Below are positions 1 through 7,632 of a stretch of 64,000 bases of DNA, piece after piece; the first letter of the stretch is position 1; the number at the start of each line of letters is the position of its first letter. The DNA comes from Methylophilales bacterium MBRSF5. GTDB lineage: Bacteria; Pseudomonadota; Gammaproteobacteria; Burkholderiales; Methylophilaceae. A model generated the notes under the pieces. It saw nothing but the letters and a program-made list of their open reading frames with translations, ran no database searches and was not told where the DNA came from. The stretch is taken from contig CP011001.1 in NCBI GenBank assembly GCA_001044335.1, positions 806,001 through 870,000 on the forward strand. The letters run 5' to 3'. The position numbers were made by a program, and so were the translations under genes.

Positions 1-1431
1 ATTGCATATTGTTTTATCAGCAGTAAAAAGACCGAAATCTGTATATGAATTTGCATTACCAGCACTATAATTACCTGTTCCCAAATGAGCATAGTTTTGT
101 ATGTATGGTTTATTATTTTTAGGGTTTATTTCTTTTCGACTAATGATTAATAATTTAGCATGGCATTTAAAATTTGGTTTTCCGTGAACTACATGTGCTC
201 CAACATTTTCTAGTTTTTCAGCCCACTTTAAATTTGCTTCCTCATCAAATCTTGCTTGCAGCTCAATTACAACATTTACATCAATACCGTTAATTGATGC
301 GTCCATCAAAGACTGAATAAGTTTTGACCGTTTATCAGCTCGATAAATTGTTTGCTTTATTGAAATTACATTGGGATCATTAGCGGCAGATTTTACAAAC
401 TTATTCACAATGTCAAAACTCTCATAAGGATGGTGCACAAGTCGATCTTTTTCTTTTATCCATTCAAATATATCTTTTCCAAAAGAAACTTTTTTAGGCT
501 GATGTTTTGGGAAAAAGAAATTTTTATTTTTTATATGATCCAACAGGCCTACGTAATTTGCCAATGAAGGTGTACCTCGGAAGGGATGAATGTATTCTGT
601 TGTCACATCGTGGTTATCAGCGATAAACTTAACGATGTTCTTTGGCATTCTAGTGGATGTTTCAATCCTAACTGGCTCCCCTGTTTGCCTGGTCTTTAAT
701 TTACCGGATATTGAATCCCTTAAATCATCCATATCTTCGGTTGATAATAAAAGGTCAGAATTCCTTGTCACCTTAAATTGGTATTCATTAATGTAGTCAT
801 GATCAGGAAATAATGAGCTAGCAAACTCACGCATCATTGCCACCAAAAAAACAAAGCCGTGTTTTTTTGCTCCAGTTGTTTGTTTTGGGAGTTCGTAGAC
901 TCTCTGAAATTGTCTCGGTATCTGGACAATAGCGTATCGGGTTTGTTTTGTATCTTTTTCATGCAACTCAACAAAATAACCTGTGGATTTGTTAATCATT
1001 TTCGGAAAAGGTCGATTAACATTTAAAACGATCAAATTGAGGTAGGGCTTAACTTGCTGGTTAAATATCCGCTTTATTGTTTTGCCATAGTTTTCTGGCC
1101 AATCATTGTCTATGAACAAGGTAATATCGTGACCTCTAAGAACAGGAATAATCTTTCCAAAAAGCTCTTCTTGGATTGATTTTTCAATTTTTTTTGATTT
1201 TTTTTGGATTAAACCAATTTTCTTCTCAATGTTTTTTGGATCTTTTGTGTTTTTGGCTTCTTCAAGGACGCTTGAAAAGCGGATTTCAAAAAATTCATCC
1301 AGCAATGAACAACAAATACAAACATAACGGAAGCGTTCAATTAATGGAACTTTTGAATTACAAGCGATGGTGAGAACTCTTGAAATAAAATCTAGATTAC
1401 TCAGCTCGCGATCATGATACGTAAAACTCAT
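1..1431 (-). CDS. ppk: Polyphosphate kinase 1 (5' part, cut by window edge)
   Basis: PPK1 reversibly moves the gamma-phosphate of ATP onto inorganic polyphosphate. The frame is open from the ATG at 1431 to base 1 (477 codons of the usual ~690), so the C-terminal third lies outside. The N-terminus has the family's opening pattern (RELSNLDFISRVL, then the LLDEFFEIR helix). The phosphorylated histidine is His424, in PNFKCHAKLLI, and the visible part ends with the conserved YTDFGLFTA segment. No Shine-Dalgarno precedes the ATG and conserved residues begin at codon 7, so no later start is possible. A Pho-box-like promoter lies directly upstream (see 1440-1473), fitting induction by phosphate starvation. 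Family assignment is certain; regulation is inferred. Confidence 0.95.
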   Translation of the reverse strand, partial: MSFTYHDRELSNLDFISRVLTIACNSKVPLIERFRYVCICCSLLDEFFEIRFSSVLEEAKNTKDPKNIEKKIGLIQKKSKKIEKSIQEELFGKIIPVLRGHDITLFIDNDWPENYGKTIKRIFNQQVKPYLNLIVLNVNRPFPKMINKSTGYFVELHEKDTKQTRYAIVQIPRQFQRVYELPKQTTGAKKHGFVFLVAMMREFASSLFPDHDYINEYQFKVTRNSDLLLSTEDMDDLRDSISGKLKTRQTGEPVRIETSTRMPKNIVKFIADNHDVTTEYIHPFRGTPSLANYVGLLDHIKNKNFFFPKHQPKKVSFGKDIFEWIKEKDRLVHHPYESFDIVNKFVKSAANDPNVISIKQTIYRADKRSKLIQSLMDASINGIDVNVVIELQARFDEEANLKWAEKLENVGAHVVHGKPNFKCHAKLLIISRKEINPKNNKPYIQNYAHLGTGNYSAGNANSYTDFGLFTADKTICN

Positions 1432-1439
1432 ATTATTTA

Positions 1440-1473
1440 ATTTTAAAATATTTAGATGACATATTTATGACAA
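1440..1473 (-). promoter_or_regulatory. Pho-box-like promoter of ppk
   Basis: On the minus strand TTGTCAT AAAT ATGTCAT (1473-1456) is two CTGTCAT-like 7-mers at 11-bp pitch, as in PhoB sites. After exactly 10 bp comes a -10 hexamer TAAAAT (1445-1440). The ppk ATG is at 1431, only 8 nt past the -10, so the mRNA is predicted to be leaderless or nearly so. Confidence 0.75.
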
Positions 1474-1569
1474 ATATCATAAGTGACTGATTTCATTTAA
1501 TTATTACTTCCATATATTGTTCAAATATAGAATCTTGGAACAATTTTTTTTAGGACATAAAAAAAATAA

Positions 1570-1597
1570 TTTAATAATGTCTTGAGACATTATTAAA
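1570..1597. promoter_or_regulatory. Perfect 13-bp inverted repeat between ppk and the repeat protein gene
   Basis: The arms 1570-1582 and 1585-1597 are perfect complements separated by TG (core AATGTCT TG AGACATT). A further ATGTCTT copy lies at 1609-1615. The site is about 65 bp upstream of the 1663 start codon and about 140 bp from the divergent ppk start. It looks like an operator for a dimeric repressor; an AT-rich mRNA hairpin is the alternative. No regulator is identified. Confidence 0.45.
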
Positions 1598-1662
1598 AAT
1601 TTGTTAATATGTCTTCAATTGATATTTATTTAATTTATTAAATATATTTAAAGGAGAAAATA

Positions 1663-2685
1663 ATGACACAAAACAATAACAATGTGAACAAGAGTAATTT
1701 TAGTTCGGTTGAATCTTATATAAATAAAAATACTCCATCATCTCCGGCAGTGCAAAATAATGCTGATGTGAAAAATACTCCATCATCTCCGGCAGTGCAA
1801 AATAATGCTGGTGTGAAAAATACTCCATCATCTCCGGCAGTGCAAAATAAGGCTGGTGTTAAAGGTGGTAGCAAGCCAACTTCAGAAAAGAAGAACCCTG
1901 CAGTTACTAAACAAGATGCTAAAAATACAAGTACTGCTAAAAGCTCAGTTAAAAAAACTAAAGCACCTGTCGTAATGCCAATTCCAGAGTATTTAATAGC
2001 CCCCAAATCTAGCTATCAACTTTGGTATGACGCCTATCAGCAAGCAAAGGCATCAAAAGATAAAAAAATTCACCAAGCTTTCAAAAAACATAAAAAAATT
2101 TACAAAGATTGGAAATCAGATGCATTAAGTTTTGAGGCTTGGTGGAAAGAGAAGGCCTATCTATTCGAGGATAAGTCAAAAGTCGAGGAAGTCAGTAAAT
2201 ATATAAAATCTAAAACCTCAGTCAATTTAAGTATTCCAGTTAATAAATCAATGGATACCTTGGTTAATCAATTTAAAACTGTGATGAAGCCAATTCTTGA
2301 TAAAACAAAAACTCAAGAAGTGATCATTAAACATAAATTTGCACCGACCATCAATAAAGGACTTAAGCCAATCAATATAAAGTTATTACTTGAGCTAAAT
2401 AAAACAGTTTTCAATCAAAAATTTGAAGACAAACAAGAGTTAGCGTATCAAGTGAGCATAATTGTCAATAAACCAGAATATAAAGATACTGCACCTGCTT
2501 CATTAGTTAAATTTAAAGAACTATATGAGAATATGCAGAAATCTAACCCACTTATCAAAGCCATTGTAAAAAGTGTGGATATAAAAGAGATGAGCAATGT
2601 GAAACGTTACATCAATCGGTATCGTCAAAAAGGCCACAAACTTCTAATGAATGTTGCCATGGGGATTTTTCCGGGAAAATATTAA
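1663..2685 (+). CDS. Lysine-rich protein with 15-residue tandem repeats, function unknown
   Basis: I do not recognise this 340-residue protein. A good Shine-Dalgarno (AAGGAG, 1651-1656) supports the start. Residues 1-22 are Asn/Ser-rich. Residues 23-67 are three copies of a 15-residue unit (NTPSSPAVQNNAxVK). Residues 68-105 form a low-complexity Lys/Ser/Thr/Pro linker. Residues ~110-340 look folded, largely helical and very basic, with aromatic clusters (YQLWYDAYQQA, FEAWWKEKAY) near the start and a basic end (RYINRYRQKGHK). There is no signal peptide, membrane segment or catalytic motif. The basic charge and the neighbouring H1-like gene make nucleic-acid or granule (polyphosphate) binding possible, but that is a guess. 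It ends before a terminator at 2822. Confidence 0.6.
   Translation: MTQNNNNVNKSNFSSVESYINKNTPSSPAVQNNADVKNTPSSPAVQNNAGVKNTPSSPAVQNKAGVKGGSKPTSEKKNPAVTKQDAKNTSTAKSSVKKTKAPVVMPIPEYLIAPKSSYQLWYDAYQQAKASKDKKIHQAFKKHKKIYKDWKSDALSFEAWWKEKAYLFEDKSKVEEVSKYIKSKTSVNLSIPVNKSMDTLVNQFKTVMKPILDKTKTQEVIIKHKFAPTINKGLKPINIKLLLELNKTVFNQKFEDKQELAYQVSIIVNKPEYKDTAPASLVKFKELYENMQKSNPLIKAIVKSVDIKEMSNVKRYINRYRQKGHKLLMNVAMGIFPGKY
1729..1863 (+). repeat. Three tandem 45-bp in-frame repeats
   Basis: Units at 1729-1773, 1774-1818 and 1819-1863 are nearly identical at DNA level and each encodes 15 residues. The few differences (GAT/GGT; AAT/AAG; GTG/GTT) indicate recent duplication, and copy number is likely to vary between strains by slippage. 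The antisense open frame across this block is a by-product of the repeats. Confidence 0.9.
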
Positions 2686-2821
2686 GTGGAGCCTTTATTG
2701 AATAAAAAATTTAAAGAATCAAAAAAAGTTGAAAAACTTACAAAGAAGTAACAACTTCGGCTAAAAAACAATTGTAATGCTTCTAAACTCTACTATTACT
2801 TAAGATTCTTTTTTTGATAAC

Positions 2822-2852
2822 AAAAAAAAACCGCCGTTTGGCGGTTTTTTTT
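2822..2852. terminator. Bidirectional rho-independent terminator
   Basis: Stem CCGCC/GGCGG with loop GTTT (2831-2844), flanked by nine A on the left and eight T on the right. It serves the plus-strand repeat-protein gene and the minus-strand H1-like gene, which converge here. Confidence 0.9.
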
Positions 2853-2871
2853 AATCTTATATTTGAAAGTT

Positions 2872-3060
2872 TTAAGCAGCTTTTTTTACTGCTTTTTTGG
2901 CAATTTTTCTAGCCACCTTCATTTTTGATGGAGCCTTCTTAGCTACCACTTTTTTTGCAAATTTCAGAACTTTTGCAACTTTTTTCTTTTTAACATCAGC
3001 TTTTTTTACTGCCTTTTTCGCAACTTTTACCAATACCTTTTTTTTAAGCGATTTCGCCAT
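2872..3060 (-). CDS. Histone H1-like Lys/Ala-rich basic protein
   Basis: A 62-residue protein built almost only of Lys, Ala and Val in KKAVKKA / KKVAKV-type repeats, like bacterial H1-like (Hc1/AlgP-tail-type) DNA-binding proteins. Such proteins compact or bridge DNA through their basic tails. The start at 3060 has a clear GGAG Shine-Dalgarno. There are no acidic stretches, aromatic core or membrane segment. It stands alone between the terminator and a ~150-base AT-rich region that holds its promoter. A role as nucleoid-associated protein is family knowledge; its target is unknown. Confidence 0.75.
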   Translation of the reverse strand: MAKSLKKKVLVKVAKKAVKKADVKKKKVAKVLKFAKKVVAKKAPSKMKVARKIAKKAVKKAA

Positions 3061-3213
3061 CTTTTTTCTCCATAATTTTAAAAAAAATATATTATATACA
3101 ATTATTTAATAAAAATAAAGACAATAATTAATTATTTTAGTTATGTCTTTTTTATTTATTTAAGTCTTTCATGCCCTTTGCAAATATTATTAAAATTAAG
3201 CTAATATTGATGT

Positions 3214-3378
3214 ATGCAAAATATATGTTTTGAGTGCACGGTACAGGATAGAATCATGTATCGATGCCGATATGGTGAAAATCAAGACTGGGTGCATCTG
3301 TGCCAAGATTGTTTGTTAGATATTCGTTCTCAGCACAGAGATAATTTTGAATTTGATGAAACTTGGAAGACCTTCTAG
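3214..3378 (+). CDS. Small CxxC...CxxC protein (putative zinc ribbon)
   Basis: A 54-residue reading frame with two CxxC pairs (Cys5/Cys8 and Cys30/Cys33) plus Cys18 and His28, spaced as in a zinc ribbon. The middle reads RCRYGENQDWVHLCQDCL and the tail is acidic (DNFEFDETW). It lies on the plus strand and its stop is one base from the convergent aminopeptidase stop. No strong Shine-Dalgarno is seen. The cysteine pattern argues that it is real; its function is unknown. Confidence 0.5.
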   Translation: MQNICFECTVQDRIMYRCRYGENQDWVHLCQDCLLDIRSQHRDNFEFDETWKTF

Positions 3379-3379
3379 T

Positions 3380-4819
3380 TTATTTTTTTAAAATGTCTTG
3401 TATCAAATTAAAACCAAACCTCACACCGAAGCCATTGACATCAGACATAGCAGCACCTAGACCGCCTTTAGTATTGCTTGAGGATAAATCAACATGCAGC
3501 CACGACTGTTTAGAGTCAGACAAAAATTGACTTAAGAAGCGTGCTGCGTGAATATGATCCGGCCCACCTTCCAATGTGCATTGTTTAATATCAGCAATAT
3601 CGCTTTTTATATCTTCCTCATAATCCTCATCAAAGGGAAAACTACTCACCCTTTCTCCTGCTTGCTGTCCTGAACCAACTGCAAGGCAGGCAAGCTCTGG
3701 TTTGTTACTAAATATACCGCTATAACGATCTCCCATAGCTACCGCCATGCAACCGGTCAATGTGGCAAAATCAATGACCGCATCCGATTTTGTTTTTGTA
3801 GCTAAGGTAAGGGTGTCAGCGAGAACCATTCTGCCTTCAGCATCTGTATGAATAATTTCTATGGTCTTTCCATTTAAAGCTTTCACGACATCATTTTGTT
3901 TATAAGCCTTTGGTCCAATATGGTTCTGTGCGATTGCGAGCCAGCAATCGATTTTTACAGGAAGTTTATTAAGAGCGGCCGCCTCCAAGATTCCCAAGGC
4001 AGTAGCGGAACCATTCATATCCTCATGCATGCTGAACATATATTTTGAGGGTTTTAGGTTGTGGCCCCCGGTATCAAAACAGATGCCCTTTCCAACTAGA
4101 GTAATGGTTTTTTTAAAAGTTTTAGGCTGGTAAGTCAAATGTACGATAGCCGCATCTTGAGGCTCTGAACCTTGCCCCACTGCAACAAAGGCCCCCGCTC
4201 CCATTTTTTTTAACTGACCCATGTTGTATTCTTTGAATTTCCATTTTCTTTTAGTCGCCAATTTTTTTATTTCTCGACGGTAATGCGTTGGGGTCAAATC
4301 ATTGGGCGGAGTCATCGTAAGCTGTCTTGACAAAGTGTTTCCCTCAACCAAGGCTTCAATTTCTGCAACATCTTTAGCAGATAAATTACCGTAAAAATTA
4401 ATCACCTTAAGTTGTTTTTTCTCAGTTTTACTTTTTCTTGAAGGTAGGTCTTGAGAATTTAAAAGGGTTGTATATAGCAGCTCACGGTTCCATGTGGGGT
4501 CATCATCTTCACAAAATAAATTAATGGTATCTGGGTTTTCACTTAAAAGATTTTTGAGACCCTTTCTTAAATGTGTCTGAATTTTAAAAGTACTCTTACT
4601 GCTGTATTTTATAAACACATAATGGCCGGCATTATCCCCATCAACACTTAAAAATTTGGTCTCTAAATCATTAAATTTCATATTCAAACGTTTTAATTTA
4701 GCTTTTGCAATATCAGAAAATAATTCAGATTTATCATTTTTAATGACATTTAGATAATGTTTCGCAGATTTTAGCGACATTTTGTCTGATTTTTTTTGAA
4801 GATTAATTTTTACTTTCAT
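3380..4819 (-). CDS. Leucyl aminopeptidase family (M17) metallopeptidase
   Basis: Cytoplasmic dimetal aminopeptidase removing N-terminal residues from peptides. Residues ~1-150 are a divergent N-terminal domain; ~160-479 are the catalytic domain. The M17 ligands are present: Lys244 (VGKG), Asp249 (FDTGG, usually FDSGG), Asp267 (HEDMNG), and Asp326/Glu328 in HTDAEGR (family signature NTDAEGR), with catalytic Arg330. Length (479) is normal. The start at 4819 is preceded by GGGTGG about 10 nt upstream; Met14 is a possible later start. It is single-gene, divergent from aceE. The catalytic domain is well conserved, but PepA versus the PepB-like subfamily cannot be settled by eye. Confidence 0.88.
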   Translation of the reverse strand: MKVKINLQKKSDKMSLKSAKHYLNVIKNDKSELFSDIAKAKLKRLNMKFNDLETKFLSVDGDNAGHYVFIKYSSKSTFKIQTHLRKGLKNLLSENPDTINLFCEDDDPTWNRELLYTTLLNSQDLPSRKSKTEKKQLKVINFYGNLSAKDVAEIEALVEGNTLSRQLTMTPPNDLTPTHYRREIKKLATKRKWKFKEYNMGQLKKMGAGAFVAVGQGSEPQDAAIVHLTYQPKTFKKTITLVGKGICFDTGGHNLKPSKYMFSMHEDMNGSATALGILEAAALNKLPVKIDCWLAIAQNHIGPKAYKQNDVVKALNGKTIEIIHTDAEGRMVLADTLTLATKTKSDAVIDFATLTGCMAVAMGDRYSGIFSNKPELACLAVGSGQQAGERVSSFPFDEDYEEDIKSDIADIKQCTLEGGPDHIHAARFLSQFLSDSKQSWLHVDLSSSNTKGGLGAAMSDVNGFGVRFGFNLIQDILKK

Positions 4820-4899
4820 GATTAAATTCCACCCTTTAAATTTTTTATGAAAAATTGAATATTTAACGTAAAATTATACTCTTCGAGATGTTTTTCACA

Positions 4900-4936
4900 C
4901 TTAAAGTTCTTAATATTTTATTAGAACTATTTTAAG
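4900..4936. promoter_or_regulatory. Imperfect dyad upstream of aceE
   Basis: CTTAAAGTTCT (4900-4910) is mirrored by AGAACT...TTTAAG (4923-4936) around an AT-rich centre, 40 bp upstream of the aceE start and well clear of the divergent aminopeptidase start. It may be an operator for the pyruvate dehydrogenase operon. It does not resemble the E. coli PdhR consensus. Confidence 0.3.
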
Positions 4937-4975
4937 ATTTATTTTTATTACGTTTTCAATTTGGAGTTGTAGTTT

Positions 4976-7630
4976 ATGGAGTTGTATCCAGATACAGATA
5001 TTCAAGAAACCCAGGAATGGATAGATTCACTTAATTCAGTCCTCGAATCAGATGGGGCTGAGCGGGCTCATTATCTGATCGAAATGATGATTGATCAGGC
5101 TCGTCGCTCAGGATCCAATCTTCCTTACAATGCTACTACTTCATATGTAAATACGATACCAACTCATTTACAACAAAAACATCCAGGCGATCCTGATATG
5201 GAAAGAAGAATTAGGGCTATTGTTCGCTGGAATGCGGTAATGACGGTATTGCGAGCTAATGAAAAATCACCTGGAATCGGTGGGCATATTGCAAGCTTTC
5301 AGTCTTCTGCAACTCTTTACGATGTGGGCTTTAACCACTTCTTCCGTGCACCAAACGAAAACTTTGATGGAGACTTGGTCTTTTTTCAAGGTCACAGTTC
5401 ACCAGGTATTTATTCAAGAGCATTTTTAGAAGGTCGATTAACTGAAGCTCAGCTCAGTAATTTTAGGCTTGAGTCAAAAGGTCAAGGGCTTTCAAGCTAC
5501 CCTCACCCCTGGTTGATGCCTGACTTCTGGCAATTCCCCACGGTATCTATGGGGCTCGGTCCTATTATGGGAATTTATCAAGCCCGCTTCCTTAAATATC
5601 TTCATGATCGTGGCATTGCTGACACCAGCGATCGTAAAGTTTGGGTATTCTGCGGTGACGGTGAGATGGATGAACCAGAGTCGCTGGGTGCAATCTCACT
5701 CGCGGCACGAGAAAAACTAGATAATCTTATTTTCGTTGTGAACTGTAACTTACAACGTCTAGATGGTCCGGTTAGAGGAAACGGAAAAATAATCCAAGAA
5801 CTTGAATCTGATTTTAGAGGCTCTGGTTGGAACGTGCTTAAAGTAATCTGGGGCTCCTACTGGGATCCGTTATTTAATTTGGATAAAGAAGGTCTCCTTA
5901 AAAAACGCATGGAAGAATGTGTGGACGGTGAATTTCAAAACTTTAAAGCCAAAGGTGGGGCTTACACACGTGAGCATTTCTTTGGTAAATATCCTGAATT
6001 AAAAGAGATGGTCTCCGCCATGTCAGATAGCGACATATGGAGACTAAACCGTGGCGGTCATGACCCGCATAAGGTATATGCTGCCTATGCTGCGGCAACA
6101 TCACACAAGGGTCAGCCATCGGTTATTCTTGCCAAAACAGTAAAAGGTTATGGTATGGGGGATGCTGGTGAGGGACAAAATATTACCCATCAGCAAAAAA
6201 GCATGGACATTGAGTCACTGAAAAAATTTAGATCACGATTTGATCTTCCGATTACAGATGAAGAAGTAGAAAATCTAAAATTCTACAAACCAGAACCTAA
6301 TTCTCCAGAAATGACTTATATGCGTGAGAGAAGAGAAGCGCTGGGTGGATCATTGCCTCAAAGAAAAACCAAAGGGAACTCATTAACGGTTCCAAGATTA
6401 GATAGCTTCTCAAATCTTCTAACATCAACGGGTGAGAGAAAAATATCAACCACCATGGCATTTGTTCGCATGTTAACCACCATGGTGAAAGATAAAGAGA
6501 TTGGTAAATACGTGGTACCGATTGTTCCAGACGAAGCGAGAACATTTGGTATGGAGGGTATGTTTAGGCAATTGGGAATTTATTCGTCAGTGGGTCAGTT
6601 GTATGAACCACAAGATGCTGACCAGGTGATGTTTTATAAAGAAGAAAAAGATGGACAAATTCTAGAAGAAGGGATTAATGAGGCTGGTTCGTTTTCATCA
6701 TGGATTGCATCTGGTACTTCTTACAGCACCACAGGAATACAAACCATACCTTTTTATATTTTCTATTCTATGTTCGGCTTCCAAAGAATTGGTGACCTTG
6801 CATGGGCGGCTGGTGACTCAAGAACAAGAGGCTTCTTACTAGGTGCCACAGCAGGACGAACCACACTTAATGGTGAAGGACTTCAACATGAAGATGGTCA
6901 CAGTCATTTATTATCAGCGACCATTCCTAATTGTGTATCGTACGATCCTTGCTTTGCTTATGAGTTGGCCGTGATTGTTCAAAATGGTCTATATCGCATG
7001 ATTGAAAATCAGGAAGATGTGTACTACTACATCACAATAATGAATGAAAACTACTCCCACCCTGACATACCTAAAGGTGTGGAAGATCATATCATCAAAG
7101 GGATGTACCAATTTAGTAAAGCATCTGGCAAGGCGAAAAATAAAGTCCAGCTCATGGGTTCAGGCGTCATTTTAAGAGAGGTCATTGAAGCAGCACAGTT
7201 GCTTGAAAGTGACTGGGGCGTTGAATCAGATGTCTGGAGTGTGACCAGCTTTACTGAGCTTCGTCGCAATGCTTTGGATGTTGAAAGGCACAACCTATTA
7301 AACCCTGATGACGAACAACGATCATTTATCCAAGAGCAAATTACTGACACTGCGTCACCGATTATTGCTTCGACGGATTATATGAAATCATTTTCAGATC
7401 AAATTGCTAACTTTATTCCTAACTCATTTACCTCGCTTGGAACAGATGGGTTTGGAAGATCAGATAGCCGTGAAGCATTGAGATCATTCTTTGAAGTAGA
7501 CCGATACTATGTTGTCCTTGCCGCCTTAAAAGCATTGAAGGATCAAGGCAAAATAGATAAAAAAGTTATGAGCGAAGCGATTAAAAAATACAACATTAAT
7601 CCTTCTAAAGTTAATCCTGCATTGAGTTAA
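4976..7630 (+). CDS. aceE: Pyruvate dehydrogenase E1 component (homodimeric)
   Basis: Thiamine-diphosphate-dependent E1 of the pyruvate dehydrogenase complex: decarboxylates pyruvate and acetylates the lipoyl group of AceF. It is 884 residues, the usual length of the homodimeric gamma/beta-proteobacterial type. The ThDP motif starts at about residue 227 (GDGEMDEPES), followed by the NCNLQRLDGPVRGN segment; the central and C-terminal transketolase-like domains follow (EAGSFSSWIASGTSYST; GLQHEDGHSH). A GGAG Shine-Dalgarno about 10 nt upstream supports the start. The stop is 2 bp before aceF, so aceE-aceF-lpd form one operon. The dyad at 4900 may regulate it. Confidence 0.98.
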   Translation: MELYPDTDIQETQEWIDSLNSVLESDGAERAHYLIEMMIDQARRSGSNLPYNATTSYVNTIPTHLQQKHPGDPDMERRIRAIVRWNAVMTVLRANEKSPGIGGHIASFQSSATLYDVGFNHFFRAPNENFDGDLVFFQGHSSPGIYSRAFLEGRLTEAQLSNFRLESKGQGLSSYPHPWLMPDFWQFPTVSMGLGPIMGIYQARFLKYLHDRGIADTSDRKVWVFCGDGEMDEPESLGAISLAAREKLDNLIFVVNCNLQRLDGPVRGNGKIIQELESDFRGSGWNVLKVIWGSYWDPLFNLDKEGLLKKRMEECVDGEFQNFKAKGGAYTREHFFGKYPELKEMVSAMSDSDIWRLNRGGHDPHKVYAAYAAATSHKGQPSVILAKTVKGYGMGDAGEGQNITHQQKSMDIESLKKFRSRFDLPITDEEVENLKFYKPEPNSPEMTYMRERREALGGSLPQRKTKGNSLTVPRLDSFSNLLTSTGERKISTTMAFVRMLTTMVKDKEIGKYVVPIVPDEARTFGMEGMFRQLGIYSSVGQLYEPQDADQVMFYKEEKDGQILEEGINEAGSFSSWIASGTSYSTTGIQTIPFYIFYSMFGFQRIGDLAWAAGDSRTRGFLLGATAGRTTLNGEGLQHEDGHSHLLSATIPNCVSYDPCFAYELAVIVQNGLYRMIENQEDVYYYITIMNENYSHPDIPKGVEDHIIKGMYQFSKASGKAKNKVQLMGSGVILREVIEAAQLLESDWGVESDVWSVTSFTELRRNALDVERHNLLNPDDEQRSFIQEQITDTASPIIASTDYMKSFSDQIANFIPNSFTSLGTDGFGRSDSREALRSFFEVDRYYVVLAALKALKDQGKIDKKVMSEAIKKYNINPSKVNPALS

Positions 7631-7632
7631 TT

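Noticed and set aside
1716..2006. 96-residue antisense frame over the repeat protein
   Set aside because: It consists of the reverse reading of the 45-bp repeats; no Shine-Dalgarno and no plausible protein features.
2686..2751. 21-residue Lys-rich frame (GTG start) directly after the repeat-protein stop
   Set aside because: Too short, lysine runs are common in AT-rich DNA, and no Shine-Dalgarno; kept out though it lies before the terminator.
2897..3109. 70-residue Phe-rich frame antisense to the H1-like gene
   Set aside because: Reverse of Lys codons gives Phe; the Lys/Ala-rich strand has the Shine-Dalgarno and family resemblance.
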